Shown one piece after another: positions 55,112 to 62,844 of a stretch of DNA of 64,000 bases. The notes beneath the pieces are model-generated. The model searched no databases, was not told the origin of the DNA, and was given only the letters and a program-made list of their open reading frames with translations. The stretch's first letter is position 1. Every line of letters begins with the position of its first letter. A program made the translations under genes and the position numbers. The stretch is from positions 51,292-115,291 of the forward strand of contig DIDP01000088.1 of NCBI GenBank assembly GCA_002418205.1. The letters are read 5' to 3'. The stretch is from Anaerolineales bacterium UBA5797 (GTDB taxonomy: Bacteria; Chloroflexota; Anaerolineae; Anaerolineales; Villigracilaceae).

Positions 55112-55293
55112 GACCGTTTGCTCCTTTCTGTAAAGATATGTCGTCGTCCTTTGAGAGAGCAAGCAGACTGGCGCCTTTGCGTGCATGACACCCTTACCGG
55201 GAGAACCAACCCCGGCATTATAGACCAAAACAGTCCGATTTCCCTTTGCATAAATGTCAGAACACCTTGCAAAAAGTTTGCACGCACTCAAAT

Positions 55294-55425
55294 TCGACCC
55301 CGTCGTTTCACCCAAACGACCCCGTGCTTTGGGGCAAACCACGCCGAGGTTTAAGTGAATCGACCCCGTCGTTTGCTGCGTTTGACCCCGTCGATTCGAG
55401 GAATTGACCCGGTCGTTTTGGGAGG
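55294..55425. repeat. Array of six direct repeats with exact 22-bp period
   Basis: A 15-bp core TCGACCCCGTCGTTT recurs at 55294, 55316, 55360, 55382 and 55404, with a degenerate copy (10 of 15 matches) exactly in register at 55338. Spacers are 7 bp and mostly end in AA. The core holds the small dyad CGAC-CCC-GTCG. A 22-bp period cannot be coding and places each site on nearly the same helix face, as expected for an iteron-like or multi-operator array. Confidence 0.88.
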
Positions 55426-55490
55426 CGCTGAAAAGAACTGGATGCACATTGAAAACCTGCGCAATTTCTTGATAAAATTGGGGTGGGAAT

Positions 55491-55595
55491 ATGAACGAAG
55501 CCGACACTTGCCGCACCTACATTTTGCCAAAACTCAAATCTGCCGGATGGGAGGATTGCCACATTCGCCGTTCTTCAGTAGCAATTCAGCGCTGA
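55491..55595 (+). pseudogene. hsdR: 5' stub of a type I restriction endonuclease gene
   Basis: An ATG with GGGTGGGA upstream begins MNEADTCRTYILPKLKSAGW, the characteristic start of HsdR subunits, and stops after 34 codons (EDCHIRRSSVAIQR). The remaining roughly 900 residues are absent. It marks the place where a type I restriction operon was lost, and faces the hsdS tail fragments 3.8 kb downstream. Confidence 0.72.
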
Positions 55596-55810
55596 GGAAA
55601 GCATTTAGGAAAGAGGTGCCGGTAAGTTACAGGAGAGTATCTAAAGGTATCTATTCTGAATCAAAGCCACGGCAAGCAAATTAGTCAATTTAATATAGCG
55701 AGAAACAAGTCAATCGAAAAAAACTTTCAGGTTTGAAAAAATATGGATAAAATATCCATTAAGGCGAATACTCAAAGGAAACTGATGGTGCAGTAAAAAG
55801 GAAGGGCTAC

Positions 55811-58246
55811 ATGGAAGAGATTTCTGCCTTGGGAATCATAACAATCACCTTACTCCTTATAGCATTTGTAATCCCATATCTAAACGCTCTCCAGAGATCA
55901 AAGGAATACAAAAAAGGGAAAAGAAAGTATAGCGCCCTTAGCAGCAACCTCGGGAAACTTAAAGATCATGTTATCAAGGAGTCCGATCGCTGGCCCATTT
56001 ATGCTCGTCCAGTTATGTTCACTCATATCGATCATGAGGCGCAAATTGAGTTTGCAAAGGCTCAGCAAAACTTAACAGAAGCCGATGAAATTATTCCCGT
56101 GATCGAAACAATCCCTGAACCAGAAACACCAGAGTACTTTCATCCCAGATACATTTTGAATATCCCTAAAAACCTTACATCGATCTCAAGGGGAAATCGC
56201 CTCGTCGGAAATTTAAGATTCTTGGAAGAGAAAATTTATAATCTCAACCTTGCAGTGAAATCGCTTCGCAAGGACAGATACAAGGTGGAGGGCATTAGAC
56301 TGGAAGTCGAATGGGCTGTTCGCGAGCTTAAAAGAAGGGTTGATGAAACGAATTCAAGACTCAAATCTCTGGATACTTGGAATGCAATCCAGTCATACGG
56401 GATTGCATGGATAATCAACCTCGCAGAGGATTGTCATTCTGAGGCAAATAACAGAATAGCCTCAAATCCTGAAGATGAAGAAAACGGTTATTTAGGTCAC
56501 GCAATTGCTGATATCTATATAAATATTGGAAATTTTTCCCTGGATTGCATTGATCTTTTTATGGACAGCCAACGAGTCTCAAGACGGTATGAGCTTGATG
56601 ATTTTCACAATCTATTGACTCACTCAACAGCCTTCTTAAAATCTATCACCGAAGCCGGCACCCTAAGTAGGTGGAAAAAACTTCCAAATATAAAGGCCTA
56701 CATAGATAAATTCCCGGGGACTAGAAACGCAGCGGAAAAGTCATTATATGTATTCCGCCTACAACAAAATAACCTTGAGCGATTAATTGAAACCATTAAT
56801 AGCTGGCAATTAGACATTGAAATGGATAAATTAGCGAAACTGGAGGATGAATGCACCTTTTACTGGTATTCATATGAGGAGAGGAAAGAAAATTGGGAAA
56901 AAGCGCTCGGTTCTCCACCTCGCTTTCCATCACATGAAATGAACAAGTTCCAAGTACTACTTTCTGAGAATATTCTGCCCACCATAGATATCGATGTAAT
57001 CATCAAACAAAGTCAAATAAGAACCTTGATTAGGAGGATAAGCCAAGCTTTGATTTGGCATGATTTAATTAATGATCTTGTTAGAAGCCTAGCATTTGAG
57101 CTTAATTTCCATATAAATGCGCGAAAAGATGTTGAAACGCTTCTGGGTAGCCAAGGCAAAGCAAGCGTTATGCTTGAACAAGTTAGAATTGCGATACGCG
57201 ATACATCTCCAGATTTAATGGACTGGGGGTTGAAATTACTCAATGATCACAAAGCCTTTTCACAACGAGCCGAAAAAATTCGTGGAGCGAATTTCCCTGA
57301 AATTAAGCATGGCTTGGAAAAATTTGTTCTCCAATCAAGAGACCTAGTAGAGAAACATCAGATTCAGTTAACACAATTAATGGCTGAATACAACAACCTA
57401 TTTAACCAAATTGATCATTCAAACAAGGAAATTGGCACTTACATAAATTTTGTTCCCCGCTTCGAATCCCAAACCATAAAAATGCTAAGCAGCGAATTCA
57501 AATCAGCATGGGATCTTCTTCAAAAGCCAAAGGTCGAGCAATATTCTTGGTATAGAAGCACAACAAATGAAATGAGAATATGGATACGAAACACAGAATC
57601 ACTCATCTATCAAGCACAAAAAAACTACCAGGCATTCGCCACTAGCAAAAAGCAAGTTGAAAATGCATTCAAGAACACAAAAAAACAAATTGCTACCTGC
57701 CGGGCTCAAGTAGAACGCAAGTGGGGATGGTATCTAAACGAAATAATCCCTTATGTAGATCGCGCAGAAGAAACGCTTGATTCAGAAATCAAGGAATGGC
57801 TTCGCCTTGAGGAGCGGAAATGGGCAGAATTTACAATTTCCAAAGCAATTGCAAAGTGTGAACATCTTGTTAAGTTTTCCGAACAAATATTAGATGAACT
57901 AAACCAAGAAATAGGAAACGGCAACAAGAGGCAAGCTACATTGAATTACAAGGTCAGTGACATCAAAAATCTTGTACTAAATAATTCCAAAAAACTCTCC
58001 TTTGAAGAAAGGGAGGAAATCAACATGTTAATTTCTCTAGCAAAACGAGCGGAAAGCTATGAAACTGTTGATGAGTATCTAGAACATGCGAGGTCATTGG
58101 CAATGAAACGCGCAAACTGGCAAGAAAAGAAGACCATCAAACGAATTATTAATATAAATTCCGGTGGAGGGCCAGTGTTTATGGATAAGGTAGACAATCG
58201 CCGGGGCACAATAAGGGGCAGAGGTGACAAAAAAGGAAAGGGTTGA
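55811..58246 (+). CDS. Membrane-anchored coiled-coil protein with C-terminal Gly-rich motif
   Basis: An 811-residue protein of no family I recognise. One N-terminal helix (about 7-26, IITITLLLIAFVIPYL) suggests membrane anchoring. About 700 residues follow that are almost wholly helical and rich in Lys, Glu and Gln, with repeated helix pairs of spectrin-like appearance (for example ENAFKNTKKQIATCRAQVER and EEREEINMLISLAKRAESYE). The last 35 residues change character: ININSGGGPVFMDKVDNRRG then TIRGRGD, a short beta-type Gly/Asn motif that recurs at the start of the next gene product. Base composition is visibly AT-richer than the rest of the window, a sign of transfer. The gene sits where a type I restriction operon was lost, so a defence role is plausible but unproven. 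Confidence 0.7.
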   Translation: MEEISALGIITITLLLIAFVIPYLNALQRSKEYKKGKRKYSALSSNLGKLKDHVIKESDRWPIYARPVMFTHIDHEAQIEFAKAQQNLTEADEIIPVIETIPEPETPEYFHPRYILNIPKNLTSISRGNRLVGNLRFLEEKIYNLNLAVKSLRKDRYKVEGIRLEVEWAVRELKRRVDETNSRLKSLDTWNAIQSYGIAWIINLAEDCHSEANNRIASNPEDEENGYLGHAIADIYINIGNFSLDCIDLFMDSQRVSRRYELDDFHNLLTHSTAFLKSITEAGTLSRWKKLPNIKAYIDKFPGTRNAAEKSLYVFRLQQNNLERLIETINSWQLDIEMDKLAKLEDECTFYWYSYEERKENWEKALGSPPRFPSHEMNKFQVLLSENILPTIDIDVIIKQSQIRTLIRRISQALIWHDLINDLVRSLAFELNFHINARKDVETLLGSQGKASVMLEQVRIAIRDTSPDLMDWGLKLLNDHKAFSQRAEKIRGANFPEIKHGLEKFVLQSRDLVEKHQIQLTQLMAEYNNLFNQIDHSNKEIGTYINFVPRFESQTIKMLSSEFKSAWDLLQKPKVEQYSWYRSTTNEMRIWIRNTESLIYQAQKNYQAFATSKKQVENAFKNTKKQIATCRAQVERKWGWYLNEIIPYVDRAEETLDSEIKEWLRLEERKWAEFTISKAIAKCEHLVKFSEQILDELNQEIGNGNKRQATLNYKVSDIKNLVLNNSKKLSFEEREEINMLISLAKRAESYETVDEYLEHARSLAMKRANWQEKKTIKRIININSGGGPVFMDKVDNRRGTIRGRGDKKGKG

Positions 58247-58358
58247 CGCGGAGGATGCGATGAACAAAAAAAGAAAATTTCACATCAACTCAAATGGAGG
58301 ACCCGTATTCACGGGCAAGGTAGATAACCGACAAGGAATCATAAAAGGCAGAAGTGAC
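58151..58358 (+). repeat. 78-bp direct duplication joining two genes
   Basis: 58151-58228 and 58281-58358 are similar throughout, are in the same codon phase, and encode the shared motif (N-S-x-G-G-P-V-F-x-x-K-V-D-N-R, then I-x-G-R-x-D). One copy ends the 811-aa gene, the other opens the 135-aa gene. Confidence 0.8.
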
Positions 58359-58667
58359 ACATATATAACTGGATTACAGAAAGACGAAATATCTAAGTTA
58401 TATAAAAGCATAATTGAGAAAATAGATCAGCATCCCAAACTATCAGATGACGATAAATCAGATGCCAAGAAAGAGATAGAGGAAATTCGCCAGGAGCTTA
58501 CCAAAAAAGAACAAGCCAATGAAAGTTTTCTGATGCGCCGATTTAGAAATCTTGCTCGAATGGCTCCGGATATTTTAGAAGTGACATTGGCGACCATTTC
58601 TCACCCTGCACTAGGATTAGGACTGTTTGCAAAGAAATTAGCAAAAAAGGCTAAATCAACAGCCTAG
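58260..58667 (+). CDS. Small protein with N-terminal Gly-rich motif, partner of the coiled-coil protein
   Basis: The ATG at 58260 has GCGGAGG at ideal spacing; a GTG at 58224 inside the upstream gene is weaker. The 135-residue product starts with the motif FHINSNGGPVFTGKVDNRQG then IIKGRSD (residues 7-33). It continues with a charged helical stretch (YKSIIEKIDQHPKLSDDDKS) and ends in LARMAPDILEVTLATISHPA and ALGLGLFAKKLAKKAKS, a hydrophobic-then-basic tail. Proteins with such Gly/Asn beta motifs and an 'APDI' tail occur near NTPase- or protease-type conflict genes in multicellular bacteria (recollection, not a search). It starts 13 bp after the 811-aa gene and is surely co-expressed. Confidence 0.68.
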   Translation: MNKKRKFHINSNGGPVFTGKVDNRQGIIKGRSDTYITGLQKDEISKLYKSIIEKIDQHPKLSDDDKSDAKKEIEEIRQELTKKEQANESFLMRRFRNLARMAPDILEVTLATISHPALGLGLFAKKLAKKAKSTA

Positions 58668-58765
58668 TAGTTGAACATCCTTTTGTTGAACAGTCCAAAA
58701 CTCAGGACGAATTAGATGCTCTACTATTGAGAATACTGGGCAGGCACTCAAAGGAGTTTTGTGAT

Positions 58766-59431
58766 ATGACTAAGAAAGTGAACAAAAAAGCAATATTGAA
58801 GTCAAAACCCGCGAAAGCGAAGTCAAAGACCCGAAAAGATGTGTCTCAGTTAATTCCAACAAAACGATTGCTTGCTCGGCCTGAAGGTTTGAAAGTTGAT
58901 TTCAAGAGAGATGCAGAGTCTGTCAAACCAGATGATCTAGTTGCTTTTGCTAATGGTGGTGGCGGAACAATACTTATTGGAGTTGATGAAATAAAAGGTG
59001 CAAATGGTGTCCAAAGAGGAAAAATCGTTGGTTGCGATGCTTCTGATAGAGAACGTAATAAGATAGTCAGCCGTGCAAATAGTTGTCGACCTGCAATTCC
59101 AGTCACTATCACTGTTGAAACCAGTGGCAAATTAGCCATCATACGAGTTGATATTCAAAAAGGCGGATTACACTGCACATCAAATGGCACATACAAGATA
59201 CATCGAGATGGGCAAAACGATATTATTGACCCTACATTAATGGCAGAAATAATTGTGCAACTTGAACGCGGCAAGATTTTGGGATATTTGCGGGCGGCGG
59301 TTCGACCGGAGATCGAAGGGGCAAAAGACGACATGCAATCCTTATATGAAGATGCACTTTCGGAGATAGAAGATTTACGTGCTGAATTAGAGGATGCACG
59401 AAATGATACGGATTACGACCACGACTATTAA
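58766..59431 (+). CDS. AlbA_2/Schlafen-type putative DNA-binding protein
   Basis: The ATG at 58766 follows AAAGGAG. About 221 residues: a basic N-terminus (VNKKAILKSKPAKAKSKTRK), then the AlbA_2 (AAA_4) domain, ARPEGLKVDFKRDAESVKPD and DLVAFANGGGGTILIGVDE, through KGGLHCTSNGTYKIHRDGQN. A coiled acidic tail ends NDTDYDHDY. The fold is found in Schlafen-type regulators and in several phage-defence proteins; no helicase or nuclease domain is attached here. It lies 98 bp after the 135-aa gene in the same AT-rich block. Its stop codon abuts an hsdS fragment. Confidence 0.78.
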   Translation: MTKKVNKKAILKSKPAKAKSKTRKDVSQLIPTKRLLARPEGLKVDFKRDAESVKPDDLVAFANGGGGTILIGVDEIKGANGVQRGKIVGCDASDRERNKIVSRANSCRPAIPVTITVETSGKLAIIRVDIQKGGLHCTSNGTYKIHRDGQNDIIDPTLMAEIIVQLERGKILGYLRAAVRPEIEGAKDDMQSLYEDALSEIEDLRAELEDARNDTDYDHDY

Positions 59432-59432
59432 T

Positions 59433-59624
59433 TCCCCGCTCGACGAGCAGCGGCGCATTGTCGCTTATCTGGATGGGTTGCCCCCTTCGCTCTGCTTCGG
59501 GGACCTGCGGCAGGCGAAGGTCAATGCGGTGAGGGAGGTACAGTCCGTGAGCGGGGATGAGTTGCGACGAAGTCGGACGTTGATGCCGTCCGTGTTGGAT
59601 AGGGCGTTTAAGGGAGAGTTGTGA
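59433..59624 (+). pseudogene. hsdS: hsdS 3'-end fragment, copy a (longest)
   Basis: In frame it reads SPLDEQRRIVAYLDGL ... QAKVNAVREVQSVSGDEL ... LMPSVLDRAFKGEL-stop, the conserved C-terminal segment of type I specificity subunits. Two small insertions (PPSLCFGDLR and RRSRT) interrupt it. Nothing of the target-recognition domains precedes it; the AlbA_2 gene ends at its boundary. Confidence 0.85.
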
Positions 59625-59632
59625 TGATTATG

Positions 59633-59713
59633 TCGTTGCGAGACGGTGATCGCCCGTCGAAGCAATCTCCTGTTTCAAGAGGGGATTGCTTCGCAACGTG
59701 CGCTCGCAATGAC
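59633..59713. repeat. Family-B palindromic repeat between hsdS fragments
   Basis: GTCGTTGCGAGACGG ... CGAAGCAATCTCC and GGGGATTGCTTCG ... GCTCGCAATGAC; third clear copy of the family seen at 11573 and 20653. Confidence 0.85.
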
Positions 59714-59730
59714 ATGTCAACAGCATCGCT

Positions 59731-59863
59731 GCGAGAGTTACAGTCCCAAACGCAAGAGGAATTGCCCCCGTTCTTTGGGCGGACGTTGACATTGTCCCCG
59801 AGCTGCTTTGCGGCGAGCGGGATGCCGTCAATTCTTGATAAGGCATTCAAAGGTGAACTATGA
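59731..59863 (+). pseudogene. hsdS: hsdS 3'-end fragment, copy b
   Basis: Translates to SLRELQSQTQEELPPF, an insertion, then MPSILDKAFKGEL-stop. A close relative lies at 62453-62571, sharing the same insertion (GGGCGGACGTTGACAT). Confidence 0.8.
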
Positions 59864-59912
59864 AGGACGGGATGCGAGTTACACAAGAAGAAATATTTTT
59901 ACATCCTAGAGA

Positions 59913-60596
59913 ATGGGCGAGATAGGTATGACATCATCAGTACACTTGCCTATTGAATTGATCTTGAAATTTTATGATGAAGTTCCTGAATATAGCAGGA
60001 AACACGTGGCTGCCATCACAGGAGTTGCAGGTGAAGAAATGGGAGCAGGCTTGCTCGTGGACTATTTCACTCGGTATGGCGCTAAAGCTGAGGTGCTGCC
60101 TTACCTTGTCACCCAAAAGACCAAAAAGGGGAAGAGGCTGGACAGATGGCTCAAAGTCACTAAGGGAAAACGAATCACTTTTTATCAAGTTGAGATAAAG
60201 AATTGGGCGGCGTCGGCAATTGGTGGTCGTGTGTTGCCGATAAAAGCTACCTCCCAACAAGTCCGTGAACATAAAATTGAGAGATGGTCCAAGGAATGGA
60301 ATGGCAAAACCTTCACAAAAGACGCTGTTCGGAAAGTATTAACACCGATGAAACCACCAGATGGTGCTAATTACGTTGTACCTTTAGCTTGCTTCTGGGA
60401 TGCAATGCATCCAACTGGAAAATCAGAAGCACTGTTTTCGGTATCTGTATCTGGTAGCAAGTTTGATCGCGTTTGGGTTTTTTCTATGTCGGCACATTTG
60501 CGAAATTTACATGCTGCAGGCTTGAACTTTGTCAGGATAGATGCTCCAGCTATAAAAACAAGAATTGAATTGCTAAATAATCTGTTTGGCAAATAA
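59913..60596 (+). CDS. Putative PD-(D/E)XK-type nuclease
   Basis: A 227-residue protein (227 from ATG 59913; an ATG at 59928 is an alternative). A PD-(D/E)XK-like arrangement can be read: an acidic helix EEMGAGLLVDYF with E42, D77 in KRLDRWLKVT, and E94-x-K96 in FYQVEIKNWAAS. C-terminal motifs are FDRVWVFSMSAHLRNLHAAG and INLLNNLFGK-like ends. I do not recognise a named family. It follows hsdS copy b by 50 bp and is followed by copy c, so it looks like a cassette in the array. A restriction or defence nuclease is the best guess. Confidence 0.6.
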   Translation: MGEIGMTSSVHLPIELILKFYDEVPEYSRKHVAAITGVAGEEMGAGLLVDYFTRYGAKAEVLPYLVTQKTKKGKRLDRWLKVTKGKRITFYQVEIKNWAASAIGGRVLPIKATSQQVREHKIERWSKEWNGKTFTKDAVRKVLTPMKPPDGANYVVPLACFWDAMHPTGKSEALFSVSVSGSKFDRVWVFSMSAHLRNLHAAGLNFVRIDAPAIKTRIELLNNLFGK

Positions 60597-60629
60597 TTGT
60601 TTTATGGATTTTAATTATGTCTGAAATCT

Positions 60630-60676
60630 GCGTTGATGCTGTCAATTCTTGATAAAGTATTCAAGGGAGAGTTGTG
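60630..60676 (+). pseudogene. hsdS: hsdS 3'-end fragment, copy c (short)
   Basis: Encodes only ML-SILDKVFKGEL-stop. Its GGGAGAG tail provides the ribosome-binding site for the ASCH gene, which starts 3 bp after its stop codon. Confidence 0.75.
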
Positions 60677-60678
60677 AA

Positions 60679-60996
60679 ATGACGATGAAATATTCTGTGC
60701 CCACACTTGTTGTAAATATCAAACAGCAATTTTTCGCTGCTATCTTAGCGCAGCCGCGTCGGAAATTCATCGAATATCGTGATTTGACCGATTATTGGGA
60801 AACTCGCTTGGCGAAAGTAGGCAAGCCACCTTTCAACCTGCGTCTGCTGAACGGAATGACGCCACCAGTACCCGAAGCCACCGTCCGCGTGACAAAGGTT
60901 GTCCGCAAGAAGCGCAGCAAGACAATCGAACTTCATTTGGGCAAGGTACTTAATGTAAAACATTGGGATCGGAAGAAGGAATGTCCAAAAAGGTAA
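60679..60996 (+). CDS. ASCH-domain-like protein
   Basis: The ATG at 60679 follows GGGAGAG from an hsdS fragment. The 105-residue product has the ASCH-type pattern: VNIKQQFFAAILAQPRRKFI and EYRDLTDYWETRL, then a beta-rich core and IELHLGKVLNVKHWDRK. ASCH domains are small PUA-related RNA-binding folds, some of which act on modified nucleosides. No partner gene is obvious. Basic C-terminus. It lies between hsdS copies c and d. Confidence 0.68.
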   Translation: MTMKYSVPTLVVNIKQQFFAAILAQPRRKFIEYRDLTDYWETRLAKVGKPPFNLRLLNGMTPPVPEATVRVTKVVRKKRSKTIELHLGKVLNVKHWDRKKECPKR

Positions 60997-61013
60997 CGTT
61001 TCCTTACAAGGCG

Positions 61014-61111
61014 CGGGTCAATGTGGTGAGGGAGGTTCAGTCCGCGGGTGGGGAGGAGTTGTCTTCGCTGATGCCGAGTATTCTTGATAAAGCGTTCAAA
61101 GGTGAACTATG
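61014..61111 (+). pseudogene. hsdS: hsdS 3'-end fragment, copy d
   Basis: Translates to ARVNVVREVQSAGGEELSSL then MPSILDKAFKGEL-stop, the cleanest copy: it lacks the insertions of copies a and b. The stop overlaps an ATG (ATGA) which opens a non-convincing short frame within the following inverted-repeat element. Confidence 0.82.
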
Positions 61112-61115
61112 AAAC

Positions 61116-61210
61116 AGACCCTAAAGGTTTCCTTGGTTATTGGCCTACCTGTCAGGCGGGATGGCTTTGCCTGCAATGATGAAGGTCAGCGGGAAAAACC
61201 ATTAGGGTCT
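61116..61210. repeat. Inverted-repeat element (AGACCCTAAAGGTTT arms), copy 1
   Basis: Arms AGACCCTAAAGGTTT and AAACCATTAGGGTCT (one mismatch) enclose 65 bp. Same element as 62574-62668; both directly follow an hsdS fragment, and their inner sequences are similar (GGATGGCTTTGCCTGCAATG here). Confidence 0.82.
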
Positions 61211-61374
61211 CGGATGTTGGTGGTCAATGCGTTCCCGCTTGCTATGCTACGGGGTTACCCTGCGGGCACGATGTGCTTCGCGATCCGCGCCCATACCGGC
61301 AACCACGGTAAAGCCAGGCATAACACTCACCATTATGAATTCTTATAATTGAAAGATAGTTGTGTGAGGCAGTG

Positions 61375-62289
61375 ATGAATACCAATTACAAACAACTTAA
61401 GCAGGCTCACGCCCGACTGATGTCGAAATACGTCGATGTGCTAAATGAGCTGACTACCCTGCCCTTCTTTGTGCCCTCCAAGTCTGTGTTGAAAGCCTAT
61501 GAGAATGCTCCTGCGGGAGGCAGCGCGGACAAGCAATGGAGGTCGAATCGCCTGCCAAATTCAATCCGCTTGGTCCTCACGCACCTTTCGAGCATTTTCT
61601 CGCTCAGATTTCTTGTTCGGCTATTCGTGGAATCGCACATCCGGAGAAAACTAAACGAGTTGTCAGTAGCATACTCCTATCTCACACAGAAACACCTGGG
61701 AAACAAATCCTATACTGCCTGGCTGCGGGAGACCAGCGAGGATTGTAAAAAGTTGGCGGATACCCTCACCTCCCTCCAAAGCGTGCGCGGCATCGTCAGC
61801 ATATGGTGGCCCGTTCTCATTAGCATCGTGACCGCCTCGCTGGGATTGGATACGATCTATGATCTGATCAACCGAGTCCAGATCGAGAGAAGCGGCTTGA
61901 TTCTGTTCGGTTTACTGTTGGTTTTCCCGCTGATCTATCTAGGCATTTTCGTTGGTTCCGCGTTTGGGTCGAAGCGGGAGCTTTTCACACCCGGATTTGA
62001 CTCCAGTGACAAGCCACTGGATGCAACCCGGCAGGCGAAGATCAGCGACGTGATCTATGTTTGCGAGGACCAGGTGTTCCAATTAACCGGAAGGAGTAAG
62101 GTCCGCGAGTTCCCACTGGACGCCATGAGCTATGTCGCAGCATCTTTCGTCTTTGCATCGGTCCCGATTCTAGTCTGGATAGCTGATCCGTCCTCACCGC
62201 CTGGTTTCATCATCTGGCTGAGCGGAGCTTTCTTCCTAATATTGGGCATTATATTCATCTTCCTCGGTCTTAGGCGTAAGTGGAGGTAA
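61375..62289 (+). CDS. Four-helix membrane protein of unknown function
   Basis: The ATG at 61375 has GTGAGG upstream. About 304 residues: a helical cytoplasmic N-terminus (about 1-140), two close helices (about 143-165 and 175-200; VLISIVTASLGLD, SGLILFGLLLVFPLIYLGIF), a soluble loop (KLEEL-free, rich in Asp and Arg, 205-245) and two C-terminal helices (about 250-270 and 278-300). The charged end is FLGLRRKWR. I do not recognise a family. Two closely spaced pairs of helices with a helical N-terminus are common in membrane effectors of defence modules, which is only a contextual hint. Confidence 0.55.
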   Translation: MNTNYKQLKQAHARLMSKYVDVLNELTTLPFFVPSKSVLKAYENAPAGGSADKQWRSNRLPNSIRLVLTHLSSIFSLRFLVRLFVESHIRRKLNELSVAYSYLTQKHLGNKSYTAWLRETSEDCKKLADTLTSLQSVRGIVSIWWPVLISIVTASLGLDTIYDLINRVQIERSGLILFGLLLVFPLIYLGIFVGSAFGSKRELFTPGFDSSDKPLDATRQAKISDVIYVCEDQVFQLTGRSKVREFPLDAMSYVAASFVFASVPILVWIADPSSPPGFIIWLSGAFFLILGIIFIFLGLRRKWR

Positions 62290-62338
62290 TCGATCTTGCT
62301 CAGGGTAAACGTTCATCGGAAAGTTGAAGATGGGCAAA

Positions 62339-62434
62339 AGACCCGAAAGGTTTCCACAGAGCCTTGATCGACGCGCGTCTCTGTCCGCGCTTGGGTTGCG
62401 ATTGACTCGCGCCACGACGAAACCTGTCAGGTCT
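62339..62434. repeat. Inverted-repeat element, degenerate copy 3
   Basis: Arms AGACCCGAAAGGTTT (62339-62353) and AAACCTGTCAGGTCT (62420-62434). Same arm type as the elements at 61116 and 62574 but with an unrelated interior. Confidence 0.65.
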
Positions 62435-62452
62435 GACGGTGCATTGTGGGCG

Positions 62453-62571
62453 GTAACAGTCCCAGACGCAAGAGGAATTGCACCCGAAGTCTGGGCGGAC
62501 GTTGACATCGTCCCCAAACGAAGTGAGTGGGATGCCGAATATCTTAGATAAGGCGTTTAAGGGTGAGCTAT
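62453..62571 (+). pseudogene. hsdS: hsdS 3'-end fragment, copy e
   Basis: Related to copy b over CAGTCCCA(A/G)ACGCAAGAGG ... GGGCGGACGTTGACAT, and ends GGGATGCCGAATATCTTAGA with the tail for DKAFKGEL-stop. Frames are broken upstream. The stop overlaps an ATG (ATGA). Confidence 0.75.
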
Positions 62572-62573
62572 GA

Positions 62574-62668
62574 AGACCCTAAAGGTTTCCTTGGATATCG
62601 GTCAACTCGTAAGACAGGACGGTTTTGCCTGCAATGATGAAGGTCAGCGGGAAAAACCTTTAGGGTCT
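62574..62668. repeat. Inverted-repeat element, copy 2 (perfect arms)
   Basis: AGACCCTAAAGGTTT and AAACCTTTAGGGTCT match over all 15 bp and enclose 65 bp, as in copy 1. It starts where the hsdS fragment ends. Confidence 0.85.
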
Positions 62669-62844
62669 CGGATGGCGGTGGTCAATGCGTTCCCACTCGC
62701 TGCGCTCGCCCTTACAGGATGCTCCGCAAGGGACTTCGTGCGGGAGCCCCACAAGGGGATGATATTGCAGTCCGCAGGTGGGGGAGGAGTTATAATCGCA
62801 AAATCCGCTTTTATTTTTAAAGTTCAAGCTCTTCTAGAGGCAAC
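62669..62844. other. hsdS: Non-coding gap with a further hsdS mid-fragment (copy f)
   Basis: CAGTCCGCAGGTGGGGGAGG at about 62768-62793 matches the middle of copy d (QSAGGEEL). Otherwise no gene was seen in the roughly 555 bp between the membrane protein and the TIR gene. Confidence 0.55.

Noticed and set aside
55294..55425. Repeat array considered as a CRISPR
   Set aside because: Repeat units are 15 bp with 7-bp similar spacers, far too short, and no cas genes are near.
55112..55516. N-terminal extension of the HU-like gene
   Set aside because: Would translate the 22-bp repeat array; the ATG at 55111 has an excellent Shine-Dalgarno.
61109..61348. 79-codon frame following hsdS copy d
   Set aside because: It mostly translates the inverted-repeat element and has a homologue only in the other element copy; ATGA overlap is a remnant of the former operon.
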